A DNA stretch of 64,000 bases from Brachionus plicatilis (GCA_010279815.1 QEOQ01000251.1:5205-69204), one strand, 5' to 3'; numbered from the stretch's first letter, positions 10,901 to 23,305 are shown. A program made the numbers and translations. Notes: generated from the sequence alone by a model not told the origin.

Positions 10901-13900
10901 AAAATTAAAAATTACAAGTTGAAAAAATGTTAAAAAAACTAAAAAAATTCATTGAAAATCAAATTTATGCTCGAAAAATTCGACTCTGGGGCCGTCAGCA
11001 TTTTTGTTAAGTTTTACTTGAAATAACGTAATATTACGTAATTTTACATTATTTAACGTATGATAACATTTTATTTCATTCTGCTTTTGGTCTAATTTTA
11101 TGTAATCTTACATTTTTTGATGTAATATTACCCGTTCTGCGGTTTAAAGTAAAACACTGTATTTATATTTAATATATATTTGTTTAGCTTTTTGGTTTTA
11201 AATAAACGGCAATGTCACCAAGTTTGTTTTTACCGGAATTTCTTTGCAATTTCCTAATTTTACCTTTTTATAATTTAGATACTTCAATTCATGTTACAGT
11301 ACGAATTAAAACTAATTTGTATGCATTTTGTTCTTCGAATCTTCCTTTCCCCACTGGAATAGTTGAAGAAGAGTCGAGGAAAGGATGAGGAAGAGTTGAG
11401 GAACAAAATGCGTACAGATTAGTTTTAAATTGCACTGTATATGATAGAATGATTTAAGTCAAAGTTATGACTTGGACCAGAGTTGTTTAAATGTCACAAG
11501 TCTCAAGTCAAGTCCAATTCCAGACTTTTTTTATTTTTACAGTCCAAATCTTGGACTTAAATTTTAGTGACTTTGACTTAGGCCGCCACAATAACTACCT
11601 GGAACATAAAGTAAAAAATTGGTGTTAGTTGGACTTTTTTTTTAATTTAAAAGTCCGGACTTGACTTGACTTAAGACTTATGATTTAATTACAAAGTGAT
11701 TATAGAAAAACTAAAATACAATTCAATAAAATTGAACAATTTAATGTTTGAATTTTAATTTTTTATTCATTTGTGTCTAATAATGGTTCATTATCAAAAT
11801 TAATACCAAAATGATTGACTTCTAATTTATTAAACGAAACAATCATTAATTTAAATAATTTAGGTAAAGTTGATTTAAATAAATAGCTTTTATATTCAAT
11901 AAAATAATTTTATTTTTCCACTTAAACATTAAATAATTTTGTCTTAAAATTTTAAACCTTTTAAAGTTCAATAAATAACGATATTTTAAAATTTTGTATA
12001 TGGGAATAAACGATTTTGCAGATTATTTAATAATTAAGAATAATAAGTTTGTTTTATATTTCGTTTTAAATTCTTGATTAAGATCTTAAGGTTTTTTTAA
12101 CTCGAGATTAAAACATTGATAATTTAAACGTTTATATTAAAATTTTGCAGATCTCAGAATTTTACCAAAAATGTTTACTCTTTAAGATGGCTTTAAGATT
12201 TTTTATATTTTCTTGTAGGATCAAAAAAATTTAAATTTATATTAAAGAAATGTTTAAGATTAATTAATAAGATCTTGAATTATTCTTATTAATATTAATT
12301 TTAAGAAATAATTTTAAAAAATTACAAACTTCCATTAGACAAAATTCTTAAAAATTTTAAATTAATAAAAAATTGACAAATTAGTTTTCGCATATAATAT
12401 TTTTAGCTAACAATAGGATGTATTTAAAAAACTAAAATACAAAAAAAAATGTGAGTGATTGAAGAAATTCATATATCTCAGGATGAGGCTTTTGAACCTT
12501 ATTGTAAAAGAAAAACTAGAGGAAAAGGTAAAAGTTATTTTCCTTTCTGTAGTTTTCGCTCTTTGGAGGATACTAAAAGATGCCTTGATCGAGAATTTGA
12601 GGGAAATAACTGGATTGCAAAAAGAGCGATAGAAACTTAGCAAGCAGATATAATATGGTATCAATGTACAAAATGTGCTACTATTCGACTTAAAATTACA
12701 TCCTATTTGGAAAATTAATAAAGAAAAAACGCGGAAGACCAGCTCGATCGAAATACACAATAAAATAAATTAAGTTTTTTTTGTCCTTAAAAAATGTATT
12801 CTTTTTTTTTTTTTTTTTTTTCTACTTAGATAATTAGTGCTTTATTTTTCTAAAAAATAGTAATGAATAAAAAATTTTGCTCTAAATTCAGTATTTTTGG
12901 TTTTTTTTTTTTGCATTAAATAAACACAGGTAATAATTATATTCCATTAGTTTTGGCTTTAAATATAAAGTTTGTGATTTGCTTCATGATCTTAAATGGC
13001 TCTTGAACTAATTCTTTCTAAGATCTTATTAAATGATAGAAAAAATTTAATTTTCAAAAAGAAGATTTTCTTATTATTTTTATTAGATCTTATCTAATCT
13101 TATAAGATTCTTTTAAGATCAGATACCAAACTTGAATTTTTACTATTCCTGAAATTATACGATTTTATGTAAGAAATTTTCCGAGAAATTGTCTCTGATT
13201 TTGCCAGTTTCTTACACAAGATTTAATCAAATTCATCTCCTGGTAAGTGCTTAGAAAAAAAATTATTTTTTCTCGATTATTAAAAAAATATTACAATATA
13301 TATTTTGATCTTTTGATCTTGATCTCAAACTCAATTTTGCCAGCAAAAAGATTTATGGAAATAAGCCATTTATTTAGACTCAGTACTTGATACCTATGGG
13401 GATGCTGTAATGTGTTTATTAAAATTTTTTTTTTTCTAAAAATGAATTTTAATTTGGCAAAAAATGAGTGGCTTTAAGCTTTTAGTTTTTGGAGAACCAT
13501 TTATCTCTTTGTTTATATCACAAATCTAAAAATATTTTATTTTTCTGCTAAAAACCTAATAATTTTCCTTAAGTTAAAATTATGACCAACTGGGTCATTA
13601 AATTGACCAGACCCAAAAACAATTTTTGGACAAATTAAATTTATATTTTTATTAAATGTCCATTCCTTTAGTCTATTTTAATTATTAAAATTAAATTAAG
13701 AACAAACCTGTTCGAAAATTGACAGCCATGTCTAGCAAAAACAATGAATCACTAACTAAATTGAATATAAGTAGACCAATATGATTCCAATTATCATTAA
13801 AAAAAGATATAGCTACAGGTAAAATGATCACATTAGCAATTAACAAAGCAAGCATTACAAAATCCCAATAGAATCTAAAATTCGAGCAAGGATGAATGAT

Positions 13901-14572
13901 GAAGCGCCCAACTTCTTGTTGTCTCAATTTCTCCTTAAGAAGTCTTTCTTTACTACCGAAATATTTCATGGCAAGTTTGTTATCCGATGGCTGCAGCATG
14001 CTCAAAAAATACAATTTTAACTTTGACCAAGATGTTTTTGAGCCGATAAAATCAGTTGATTTAATATTGTGGTTAAAAGGATCTTGAGTAGATTTGTCTT
14101 CAAAATCTCTGAATGACTGGATATTTTTGTCACCATTCCATTCATTTGAAGTATTACTGGGCACATTTAAGAATGGATGTATTTTAGAAGTAATTGATTG
14201 GAATTTTGGAATGTGGTTATTTGGATTTGTATAAGGTGAAGTAAAAATATGGTATTTAGAGTTGAGTTGATTCTTTGAAGCGTTTTCTGTTGAGGAAAAA
14301 GTATTGAATTGTTGGCTGGTATCCGACCATAATTCATTTTTACCAATATTAGATGGTAATTTCGTTACAGATGATTGATCCGAAGGGTCATTTTGAAAAT
14401 TATTAATCTCTTTTCTTTTTTCGTTGCACTTTATGGTCTCAATAATTTTTGATGACATTTTATCTAATTGTATAAATTTGCATTTAACAATTAGTGATTT
14501 GAGAAAAAGTGAATTTAAAAATTTTTTTCTACAATTTGATTTCCTTTCCTCTTCTTTTCGCCCTGTTTGCAT
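7993..14572 (-). CDS. HCN/Ih hyperpolarization-activated cyclic-nucleotide-gated channel, copy A
   Basis: Three exons fit in phase: 14572-13708, 10056-9791 and 9027-7993, giving 721 residues (a later Met, MSSKIIE, could be the true start). Exon 1 has a polar N-tail, the HCN N-domain ([14 protein letters not shown]), S1 and S2 ending NFRTG. Exon 2 has S3 and an Arg/Lys-rich S4 ([18 protein letters not shown]). Exon 3 has S5, the pore with CIGYGRYPP near residue 450, S6, the C-linker ([14 protein letters not shown]) and a cyclic-nucleotide-binding domain with [15 protein letters not shown]. The Arg-Val pair in that cassette, as in fly Ih, fits a cAMP preference. It should be a membrane tetramer passing an inward Na+/K+ current on hyperpolarization. 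Intron 1 (3.65 kb) holds transposons. Copy B lies 1.9 kb upstream on the same strand. The C-terminal tail is short compared with vertebrate HCN. Confidence 0.92.
10117..11159 (+). mobile_element. Non-autonomous TA-flanked DNA transposon in HCN-A intron 1
   Basis: The inverted ends (C[A/G]GTGTTTTACTT, then CAGAACG[A/G]GTAATATTACATCA) are flanked by TA at 10115-10116 and 11160-11161. TGTAATATTAC-type motifs recur inside. No transposase was found. A LINE 3' fragment at 10282-10870 appears to have inserted within it. Confidence 0.75.
10282..10870 (+). pseudogene. LINE reverse-transcriptase C-terminal tail with 3' UTR
   Basis: The coding trace runs from 10282 to about 10760. It carries the conserved tail seen downstream of many non-LTR reverse transcriptases: [40 protein letters not shown], then after a TGA stop near 10540, [11 protein letters not shown] and [10 protein letters not shown]. 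The 5' end is missing, as is usual for LINE copies. A 3' untranslated stretch follows to about 10870. It is an insertion inside the TA-flanked element and plays no part in the channel gene. Confidence 0.8.
11297..11437. mobile_element. 141-bp palindromic MITE
   Basis: The ends begin CAGT(A/G)C(G/A)AATT and pair almost throughout the element, with internal GAGTCGAGGAAAGG-type purine-rich arms. TA lies at 11295-11296 and 11438-11439. A second, truncated copy starts at 14689. Confidence 0.75.
11475..11690. repeat. Degraded copy of the CAGAGTTGTTTAAA (hAT-like) MITE
   Basis: The left end CAGAGTTGTTTAAATGTCAC and the CAAGTCAAGTCC interior match the intact copy at 53908-54019. The right end is decayed. 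Other scraps of this family are near 3640-3790, 4890-4960, 5260-5300, 17755-17825, 18740-18790 and 49915-49975. Confidence 0.6.
11765..12010 (+). repeat. Partial copy of dispersed repeat family A
   Basis: Matches the interior of 15297-15833 (TGTCTAATAATGGTTCATTA, AAACCTTTTAAAGTTCAATA). Both termini are missing or decayed. The intron from 12010 to 12450 is otherwise AT-rich and featureless. Confidence 0.55.
12455..12760 (+). pseudogene. Possible MULE-associated zinc-finger (FLYWCH/SWIM-like) fragment
   Basis: An open frame from 12455 reads [20 protein letters not shown] and, after a TAG, continues [15 protein letters not shown]. The pattern of an F-x-S-x-E-x helix, then W, then YxC...C resembles the N-terminal zinc-binding domain of Mutator-like transposases. 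It is short, interrupted and inside an HCN intron. It is probably a transposon scrap, with low certainty on family. Confidence 0.3.
13255..13345 (+). repeat. End fragment of dispersed repeat family A
   Basis: Carries the family's terminal signature TTTTGATCTTTTGATCTTG followed by ATCTCAAACTC. A reverse-oriented fragment of the same end lies at about 9130-9190. Confidence 0.5.
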
Positions 14573-14686
14573 TTATTATAAAAGAATCATTTAAAACGAC
14601 CATAAATGTTATCCTATCACATAATTTTCATATACATGACTGAAACCATTCATTAAATTCACATTTTTAAAATTATTTAGTTATTA

Positions 14687-14800
14687 CAGTACAATTTAAA
14701 ACTAAGGTGTATATTTCCTTTCCTCGACTCTTCTTCAACTATTCCAAAAGGAAAAGTGGAAAAAGGAAAAGTTGAGGAAGAGTTGAGGAACAATTGTTTT
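14687..14800. repeat. Truncated copy of the 141-bp palindromic MITE
   Basis: TA then CAGTACAATTTAAAACTAA, followed by the same GTTGAGGAAGAGTTGAGGAA arms as 11297-11437, but the opposite end is lost. It lies just upstream of the HCN-A first exon. Confidence 0.6.
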
Positions 14801-15296
14801 TATTATTTAACATCTTCCAATACTCCTCAACTTTGCTAAAAACTTTTCTAACCAAAAACAAAAATAAAAAAAAGAGACAATTTAAAATTTTTTTTTATAA
14901 AAAAAAATTACTTTTATCCTGAGAAGAGAGTGTAATTTCAAAATTTTCTTTTTAAGCTATTTCATGGCAGACATTTAATATAAATTGATATGGAATCAAA
15001 AAAGGTTGACTTTTCTCTAGAGTTGGATACAAATAGTAAAAAGTGTATAATTAGAATCCTTAAAAAGGTAAATTTTTAAGCTTGAAAAAAAACAGATAAG
15101 TTGAAGTTAAGGCGTTTGACATTTCATTTAATATTTATTCTTTTAAAATGTCCTATAAAGATTATTTAACTTAAAGAACCTGTCTTTTTTAATAGATTAA
15201 CTTACTTGATATTTTTGTATTTTATTTTAAAATTAAAATTTAAAAAATATAAGATCTTACTTTCGACAAAAAGCTTTTGGAAATAATCAGTTATTG

Positions 15297-15833
15297 GGCA
15301 ATTGAAGTTTCAGATCAAATTTTAAGATCAAAAAGATCATTTAAAATTTTATAACTTAAGTAATCTAATAATTTTGATAATTTTTAAAAAATAAATACTA
15401 AACATTACTAGACATATTATGTCTAATAATGGTTCATTATCAAATTAACATCAAAATAATTGATTCTTAATTTATTTAACAAAAACAATCAATAATTTAA
15501 ATAATTCAAGTTAAGTTAATTCACAAATTCAAATTTATAGCTTTTATATCCATTCATTCAAACTGAAATAATTTTATTTTTCTACTTTAATAAATTTTAA
15601 ATTTAAAAACAGTTAACTTTAAAAATTTTTTTGTCTTTAAAAGTAAGTTTCATTAAAATCAATTAAAACTTCTAAACCTTTTAAAGTTCAATAAAAAGGG
15701 ACTTTTTAAAATTTTAAATATGAAAATAAACTTGACATGACATCTCAAGTAAATGTTTTTGATAAAAAAATTACAATTTATATTTTGATCTTTTGATCTT
15801 AATCTCAAACTTCAATTTGCCCAGTTTTTCGAA
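15297..15833 (+). repeat. Full-length copy of dispersed repeat family A
   Basis: About 537 bp from GGGCAATTGAAGTTTCAGATC to CTCAAACTTCAATTTGCC. The flanks CAGTTATT and CAGTTTTT may be an 8-bp target duplication with one change. There is no coding. It occupies the middle of the 1.9-kb gap between the two HCN genes; the remainder of that gap (14800-15290, 15840-16457) is AT-rich with no gene. Confidence 0.6.
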
Positions 15834-16457
15834 GATTTTTAAGACATCTGTATTTAAGACAAAAATTAAAATCTTGATATTTCGGGTCCTCTATTAAACA
15901 TACTTTTAAAATGAAGCTTGAGTGCTTTTACAAAAGAACCGAAATTGGCTAATTTTAAATTATTTTTAGGAAGCTTACGAAATTTTATGAGAATATTAGT
16001 CGGTAAGAAGATGTAATGCTACGAAAGATTAAGTAAACCTACATTAAAATAAGTGAATTTTGGTAAAATCGTTCCTACATGCTTACGGCCAAAAATATTA
16101 GGTATTTGGTTAGAAAAATGTAAAAGTTCAACATTCCTTACAATTTCTTACTCAATTTTACGTAAAATTACACAATTTTTGGTAAATTTGGTAAATAAAG
16201 TTTTCAAAAAAAAAAGAAATCATTTTAATAATTTTCAAAGTTTTCAAATTTTGTAATAACCATGTCATTCTTATTATTCCTTTTAACAATGATTAAAAAA
16301 TAAAAAAACATTCAAAATTAATTATTTTATTTTTTTCATTAAAAGGGGAATCTTGTAAGAATTTCTATTGAAAAAAAAAACTAAACGACACTTTTAAAAA
16401 TAACTAAAAACAATGATCGCCAAAGGAAAGTTCTACAAAAAAAGCATTGACTAAAAT

Positions 16458-19400
16458 TTACAAAGAAGCTTGTTCTTCAACATCAAAATTTTTATTTTTG
16501 GCTCTGTTTTCAATTTTGGAAAGATTTGATGTGTCTTTGGCTTCAAAATTTTCCAAGCTTTCTTGATCAATCTTTAGATCTTGTTTACTGCCAATTATGC
16601 TCGGGTTTTTTCCCAATTTGCTCAACCGCTCAGTTGCCACTGATTCCATAGTTTGTCTCATCATGGGATACTGGTCCAGTACATTGTAAAAATGATCAAC
16701 AGACAGAGAGTACAAATTGCAGTATGTGACAGCTTGACAACTGGCCACTCGAGTCTCCCTGGTCAACAAACATATCTCGCCAAAGAAAGATCCATCGCCA
16801 AGAGTGGTAATTATTTCGTTGTTTGTCTTTAAAACATTTATTTTTCCTTCTTGAATAAAATACATCTTTGTTCCGATTGTTCCCTCACGACAAATCATAT
16901 CACCAGGCTGATAAACTTCAAAATTTAGTTTGGTTAGCAAATCTGATATGAAATTTTGATCAGCTTGGGCAAAAAGTGGTGCAGATGAAATCAAAGAGCG
17001 GCAATTGTGGTTGATAATATCGAATTTTAATTTTTCAGATATTTCATTTAAAATTTCGTCCTCGTCAAACATTTTTCCCTGATAGCGGTGTTCGTAGTAG
17101 TCAGTGATGCGGTTTCTTAGCTCTCGTGGAAACTTTCGCCAAGCCATATACTCACGCACTAGTTTATACTTTTGATTGTACATGCGTCGCGAAGGATCAT
17201 AGCTTTGAATAAGGGCACTTACAAGGCCTATGGTAACAGCATAGCACATGGCGCCAGTGACCATACTGAGAATGGTCAGCCACATGTCGGTGTAGGTTTG
17301 AGGGGCATAGCGGCCGTAGCCGATGCAGAGCATGTGTGATAAAGCTTTGAATAGAGCCAGAGAGTACTGTTCAGTCCATGTGGCATTTTCCAATTTGTTC
17401 AAGGCAATCCATGACTGAGCTGGAAATAACTGTAGCATTGGTACCAAAAATTGCAAGCATCCATTCCAATGGGCTAGTAGAATAATTAAACCAACTAGCT
17501 TAAAAATTCTCATCACCATACTTGCTACACTCAAAATCTGTTAAAAAAAGAAAAATTTTTAAATTTTTTTTCAATAACTCTAAAATTAAAAATATTTTGA
17601 GAGAACATCAGAAAAAATTAATTTTTGAAAGGAATATTTAAAAAAGCTCTAGTGTGCGCTTTACCAAAAATTACAGTTTGATTTGTTTTGGCATGATGGC
17701 AAAAATTGACGTGGCTTTGGTCGTAACAACATGTAGATTCAATTTGTTGTGGCCAGACTTGTATAAAAGTCACAGTTTTAAGTCTAAGTCACAAAAATTT
17801 AAGTCAAATTTATGACAAATTGCCAAAAATTCTTCCTTTTTTGGTGAATTAAAATTAAAGTTAAAAAAATATACTTTAAAAAATACTGCAACAATACTTC
17901 AATTAATTAAAATAATTTCTATCGTTCTGTAATAAGACAAAATATAGAATATCAATAAGATTTATTGGTTTGATTTACAAAAAAAAATAAAGATTTTATT
18001 TAAGGAAAAAAAGGTGCTACAAAGTATATTGCAGTATTTTTTTTAGTATCTTTTATTAACTTTAATTTTAAAACATCAAAAAAGGAAGATTTTTTAACTT
18101 GCATAAAATAAAATCTTTATTTTTTTTTGTAAATCTAACCAATAACCAATTTAAATCTTATTGATATTTTATATTTTGTCTTATTACAGTACGAGAGAAA
18201 TTATTTAAATTAATTGAAGTATTGTTGAAGTATTTTTTTAAGTATATTTTATTAACTTTAATTTTTAATTCATCAAAAAAGGAAGATTTTTTGTTCAATT
18301 TGTGTTTGAATTTCACAATACCGCTGTTACAGTATCTACCTGAAACGGCAAAAATATCATTTGGTCCTGACAATCACACATGATAAACAACTAAGAATCT
18401 AAGACCAAGAATTGACCAAGAATCTAAGATACAGCAGTGAACACTCATATCATGACACTCTGAGAAGTAACAAAAAAAATTAGCTATAACATAATTTAAA
18501 AAATTAGAAAATATTTTTTTTTAATTTTAAAATTAATTAGAGATTAAATTGGACTTAATTTAAAATAAAAAAATTGATTTTTCGATTTTTTAGTTTTTGT
18601 TAATTAAATTTAGTCCGACTTTTTTTTTTCAAAAGTATGCTAAAATTGCAAGAAAATTCTAAATCTTTTGTATTAGACAACCCAAGAGTATGTAAATTTT
18701 TTGATATGAAGCCTTATCTAGCAAATTTAAAAAAACAAGTTCAGACTTCGACTTTTTTTTGGGACTTATAAACAACTATGGTATTAAGTGAGAATTAAAA
18801 AAATACAAAAGTATAAAAAAATATCTTTGGATAATTGAATAAAACACATTTTAGTAGTAGTAAAAAGGGAATTGAAGAAAAATAAGAAAGACCTGGAAAA
18901 TGAGTCTCATTAATTTTTTTTAGCAATTTATTAAAAGCAAAACTAAAATCAAAATTGGTCCACATTTTAGATAAACAATTAATAAAAGTATAGAAAAAAA
19001 ATTTAAATTTTCATAATCCTTCGAAAATTACTACTTGAACACTATTTTTTGGCTTTACAATACAATTTGCGTAAAAATGGTGTAAATTTGCGTAATTTTA
19101 CATCCATGATTTTAGAATTAAAAAAAAAATTATTACCTTCAACAACGTAAACTTACGTACAATTAGCGTTTGTGAACAAGACTGTCACAAACTTGACTTA
19201 TTTCTACAAACTCAAATAAAATAACTGCAATTTTTTGTTCTTTGTTACAGAATGCCCAATGCCTGATGGTGAAAAAAAAATTCTAAAGCAACTACTTACT
19301 CTTTCCCATTGATGAAGATATCGAACTAAACGACTGAGACGAAGCAAACGCAGCAGACTTAGCAATTTTATAAGACGTAGGGCCTTGAAAGCTCGACCAG

Positions 19401-22400
19401 TTTGAGCAAGTTTACCTTCATCACTTTCTTGAACCAACAAAAATATGTAGTCGAATGGAATTGAACTAAGAAGGTCTATAAAAAACCAAGTTTTAATATA
19501 ATGTTTTGCTATTTTCTTTGGCCGAAGAATTATCTCATTTCCATAATTGTTTCGCAGTATACCTTTTAAAAAAACAATATTTTTAAAACTTTGCTGTAAA
19601 AAAGGTTTCGATATTTTTACTGAGGATTATAACTGGAAAAGCTGAGTTTTTTCAATTAAAAAATGTACTTTATGAAAAATATAGATTAATATTTCATTAG
19701 CTTTTTTAAAGAAAATTTTTAAAGATGATTAAAATAAAAATTAGTCGAAATAGTGAATGGTTAAAATATTAACCAAATATGAAATTAATAAATATTAAAA
19801 AAGAAAATTTCAAAGCTTATTTTGAAAACGAGTATTCAGCTAAATACCACAATTTTTTAAATTTATACTACATTGATTAAGTAATCTACATTAGGGTTAA
19901 GTGTAAACCCCAAATTCTAAAACTTTAAATTTATAGTGGTGCTACGATTACTGTGTTTTACGTAAATTTACCAGAAATAATTGGCAGCTTGAAGAATTGG
20001 CATCTTGAAGTTGATGATCAAATCTAAATATCATTTCAATTCAAAGAGTTTATGTTTATGTTTAGATATTAAAATTAATCTTTAAATTTATTTAAATAAT
20101 TTTAATGTAAAATGCTTTACATGTTATGTAGATTTAAAAAATAAAAAAAAATATATTTCAAAAATATTTGTGGAAAAGGTCTATCTTTTCATTTTATTAA
20201 TTTTTTGCAATTTTAATATTTAAATTTATTTTTAAATTTAATTTTAATTTTGAGTACTGGATACAAATACTTTTGAAATTAAAAATTTTAAAATAAACTC
20301 TACAAAAAATCAATTTAAAAAAATTAAAATTTAAAAATCGATTTTATCAATGGATTTAGAAAAAATTTTTTTTTAATTATTTAATTTTTTAAATTTCCAT
20401 AACATGAAAAGCATTTTACATTAAAATTATTTAAATAAATTTAAAGATTAATTTAAATATTTAGAGATAAACTCTTTGAATTGAAATGATATTTTGAATT
20501 GATCTTCAACTTCAAGATGCCGAATAATGAAAAAAGCAAAAAATTTTCCTGAAATTTTTTCAAATCAAATTAGTTTAATTAAAAATCTCTTCAAAAAAGA
20601 GCAATGAACAAAAATTAATTTTATTAAAAAGCAATCTAATGGCATTGTGAATTTTGGAACAAAGAACAAAACTAAAATTTTAAAATGAAATAACTAATTT
20701 ATCAGGAGTCTAAAAATTGTTCTGAAAAATGTATTAGCAGAAGCAAACTTTAGTCCGCCTTTAAGAAATAACCAAATTTTTCAGTATTTTTTAATTAAAT
20801 TTTAATGAATTAATAATATTTCTAATAATTAAAATTATATTGAATAAACATCCATTTGTCTATTCGCTGGTAAATTCGCCAATAAAGGAACTAAAAACAA
20901 CAAGAATATATCCAGAATACTGTTAACTCTTGTTAAACCGGAACGACTTCTACAGCAGAAAATCATTCCGGATTAACATTTCCGAATTAGATATAAACCG
21001 AAATTCATAATTCTAAGTCAAAATTTAGATTAAAATTTTTTAAAAAATCAATAACAAATTTATTTTTAATATAAATTTTTTACAAAAAGTTTCTAACGGA
21101 TTAAAAAAAATATTTTTTGATGAAAAAAGACAAAATCAACGGTTGTTTTAAATTAGAAAAAAGTTCAATTCCGAAACTCTGCTTTTTAAATCAAAGATCA
21201 AATCGATATCAGTGTCCTTAAAATTTTTAGACTCTTCAACAAATATCTGAACTTTTTGAAGGGCTCCTAAAACGCAAGTTCAATTTTGTTCTTTTAAGCC
21301 TAATAATTCTTCTTAAAAATTTATCAGCTGTTACAAACTTTTTACCAGCAAAATTGAGTCGGTAAAAACACTGCAGGTCTGCAAAGCACTAAATGAATTA
21401 AAAAATCATTAAAATTAAAATGCATAATTCAATTTCAGAGACTTAATTTAAGTAATACAAAGTGTATAACAGCTGGTAAATTTTCGGAACAATTTTTCAT
21501 AGTGATTAGCTCCTAGAAATTGAAGGAACAATAAAAGGAACTCAGGTCAGATTTTTTCCAAGACCAAATTTTATACCCTTTTATGCGCAATTTAGACCAA
21601 AGCTAATGGTTTACAGATTTTGCTGAACAAGACTTTGAAAAATAAAACAACTAAGATAGTTTAAGAGACCACCTTTTAAAGACAGATATTAAGATTTAGA
21701 TTTTGATTGTAGGTTTGATGCGGAGCCAAAACATTTTTGACTAACACCACATGCTCTAAAGAAGTGATTAAGGCCTTAAGTCCGCATTAAAATGAAAATT
21801 TTTGAGTTAAATGCGGCATTAAAGCTTGATATTTTTGTGGAAATAGAAATACACTCTAGAATTTTAAATTTGATACAGCGCAATAAATTAAATTTTAAAT
21901 TTTTTTTTGTGAAATATATAAATAATAGCTTAACATCTAAACAATAATTTTAATGTTTTATTTTTTTATTTTTTTTTTAAACATTAATAATGTAAATAAA
22001 AAAAACTGTGGTATTTTTTCGGCAACTTCTGGACTCAATTTTAATGTTCAAAAAAGAAAGCTTTTAAAATTTTTATTTTTTAAAAATTTAATCTAGAAAT
22101 AAATCTAGAAATAAAATAAATTCTAGATTTATTTTTAGTATAAAAAGCATTTTTGTACAAAAAGTAAAAACTTAAAATTTTTTTTCTAATTGTGCAAAAA
22201 TGGTTCAGTAAACAATGAGTACAATATTGTACAAATGAACTCTAAGCTCTGCAAAAACTCTGTAATTTATTGCATTTTCTAGTCAAATGTTTTTTATGGT
22301 GTGCATTTACAGAATTTGTTTGTACAATATTGTACTGTTCACTGAGCTATTTTTGCACAAATAAAAAAAAATTATAAGTTTTTACTTTTTGTATTGTAAT

Positions 22401-23305
22401 TTTTGTACTAAAATTTAACATTGCCTTTTATGCATCCACTCAAAAAGCAGTTAATATTTATTATTCCCTTCTTACACATCCTCATCCAAATTTAAAAAAA
22501 AAAAATTCTTACCAGTTCGAAATTTGATAATTATATCAAGCATAAACAATGTATCACTGATTAAATTGAATGCAAGTAAACCAGGATGGTTCCAGTAATC
22601 ATTAAAAAAAGATATGGCTACGGGTAAAATTATCACATTGGCAATTAATAATACCAGCATAATTAGATCCCAGACAAACCGAAAATTGGAACATGGATGA
22701 ATGATCCAACGACCAATTTTTTGCTGCCGAATTTTTTCCTTTAAAACTGCTCGTTTGCTTCCAAACAGCTTCAATGCAAGCTTATTATTTGATGGTTGTA
22801 ATATGTTATCAAAACAGGATTTTAATTTGGAAAAAATTGTCTTTTTAGATTCACTTTGATCACCCGATACAATACTGGGGTTAAATTGTCCTCGACCAGT
22901 TTTATTCAATATATCGTCAACAAAATCTGGACAACTTATGTCACCTTTAAGTGTTTTTTGAAAAGGGTTTATTAAATTGTGTTGAATTGGCACGGCCAAG
23001 TGTCCATCAGAGCCCAATTGCATATCAGAGATTGTTTGATCATCAGGTGATATTGACGAGAGCGAGCTTGATGGTTCGATGGTCACTTTTACTTGTGGAT
23101 TTGTGGCTAACCGAAATTCATTTCTGTTTTTTAAATTTGAAGATTGGAAATTTTCTTCTTTATCACTTCTAGATTTAAATTCATATGGACTATTCGTATT
23201 TTTTGGTCTCTGATGAGCTGAATTGTTAAATTTTTTGGAAAGATGGCTATTTTTTTCAGTTTCTTTTTGGACCTTTTGTAAACCATCTGAATTTTCTGAT
23301 AGCAT
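16458..23305 (-). CDS. HCN/Ih hyperpolarization-activated cyclic-nucleotide-gated channel, copy B
   Basis: Three exons at the same positions as copy A: 23305-22513, 19562-19300 and 17537-16458, all with good GT-AG sites (exon 2 donor GTAAGT), for 711 residues. Exon 1 ends with S2 KFRTG after an HCN N-domain ([14 protein letters not shown]). Exon 2 holds S3 and S4 ([18 protein letters not shown]). Exon 3 has the pore [10 protein letters not shown]-linker [14 protein letters not shown] and binding cassette [15 protein letters not shown]. It should act as copy A does, possibly forming mixed tetramers with it; that is inference. The N-tail and the extreme C-tail differ most from copy A. Identity is patchy, with near-perfect DNA blocks over the S6, C-linker and binding domain. 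A CATTTAG sits six bases before the ATG and could be a trans-splice acceptor. Confidence 0.92.
17840..18300. repeat. Foldback element in HCN-B intron 2
   Basis: The arm at about 17840-17960 pairs with about 18140-18300; TCTTATTGATATTTTATATT and its inverse mark the stems. Sequence beyond the right arm (18280-18330) resembles 7915-7960 by HCN-A, so the two foldbacks share a family. The minus-strand open frame at 18158-18373 lies in this repeat and is not considered a gene. Confidence 0.6.
19985..20525. repeat. Inverted-repeat element in HCN-B intron 1
   Basis: The left end GGCATCTTGAAGTTGATGATC is mirrored by GATCTTCAACTTCAAGATGCC at the right. The arms extend more than 100 bp and include AAACTCTTTGAATTGAA and TTACATTAAAATTATTTAAA. 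Another end copy occurs at 50850-50920. It is probably a relative of family A. Confidence 0.65.
22153..22396. mobile_element. Palindromic MITE with TGCAAAAACTCTG core
   Basis: Arms of about 90 bp (CAATACAAAAAGTAAAAACTT end; TTGTGCAAAAATGG; AGTACAATATTGTACAAA) surround a core with CTCTGCAAAAACTCTG. TA follows at 22397-22398; the left end is degenerate. It is closely related to 37826-38090. The intron from 20530 to 22150 is otherwise non-coding. Confidence 0.65.

Noticed and set aside
16053..16256. Plus-strand open frame between the HCN genes
   Set aside because: Lies in a TTTACG-rich low-complexity tract; no protein-like features.
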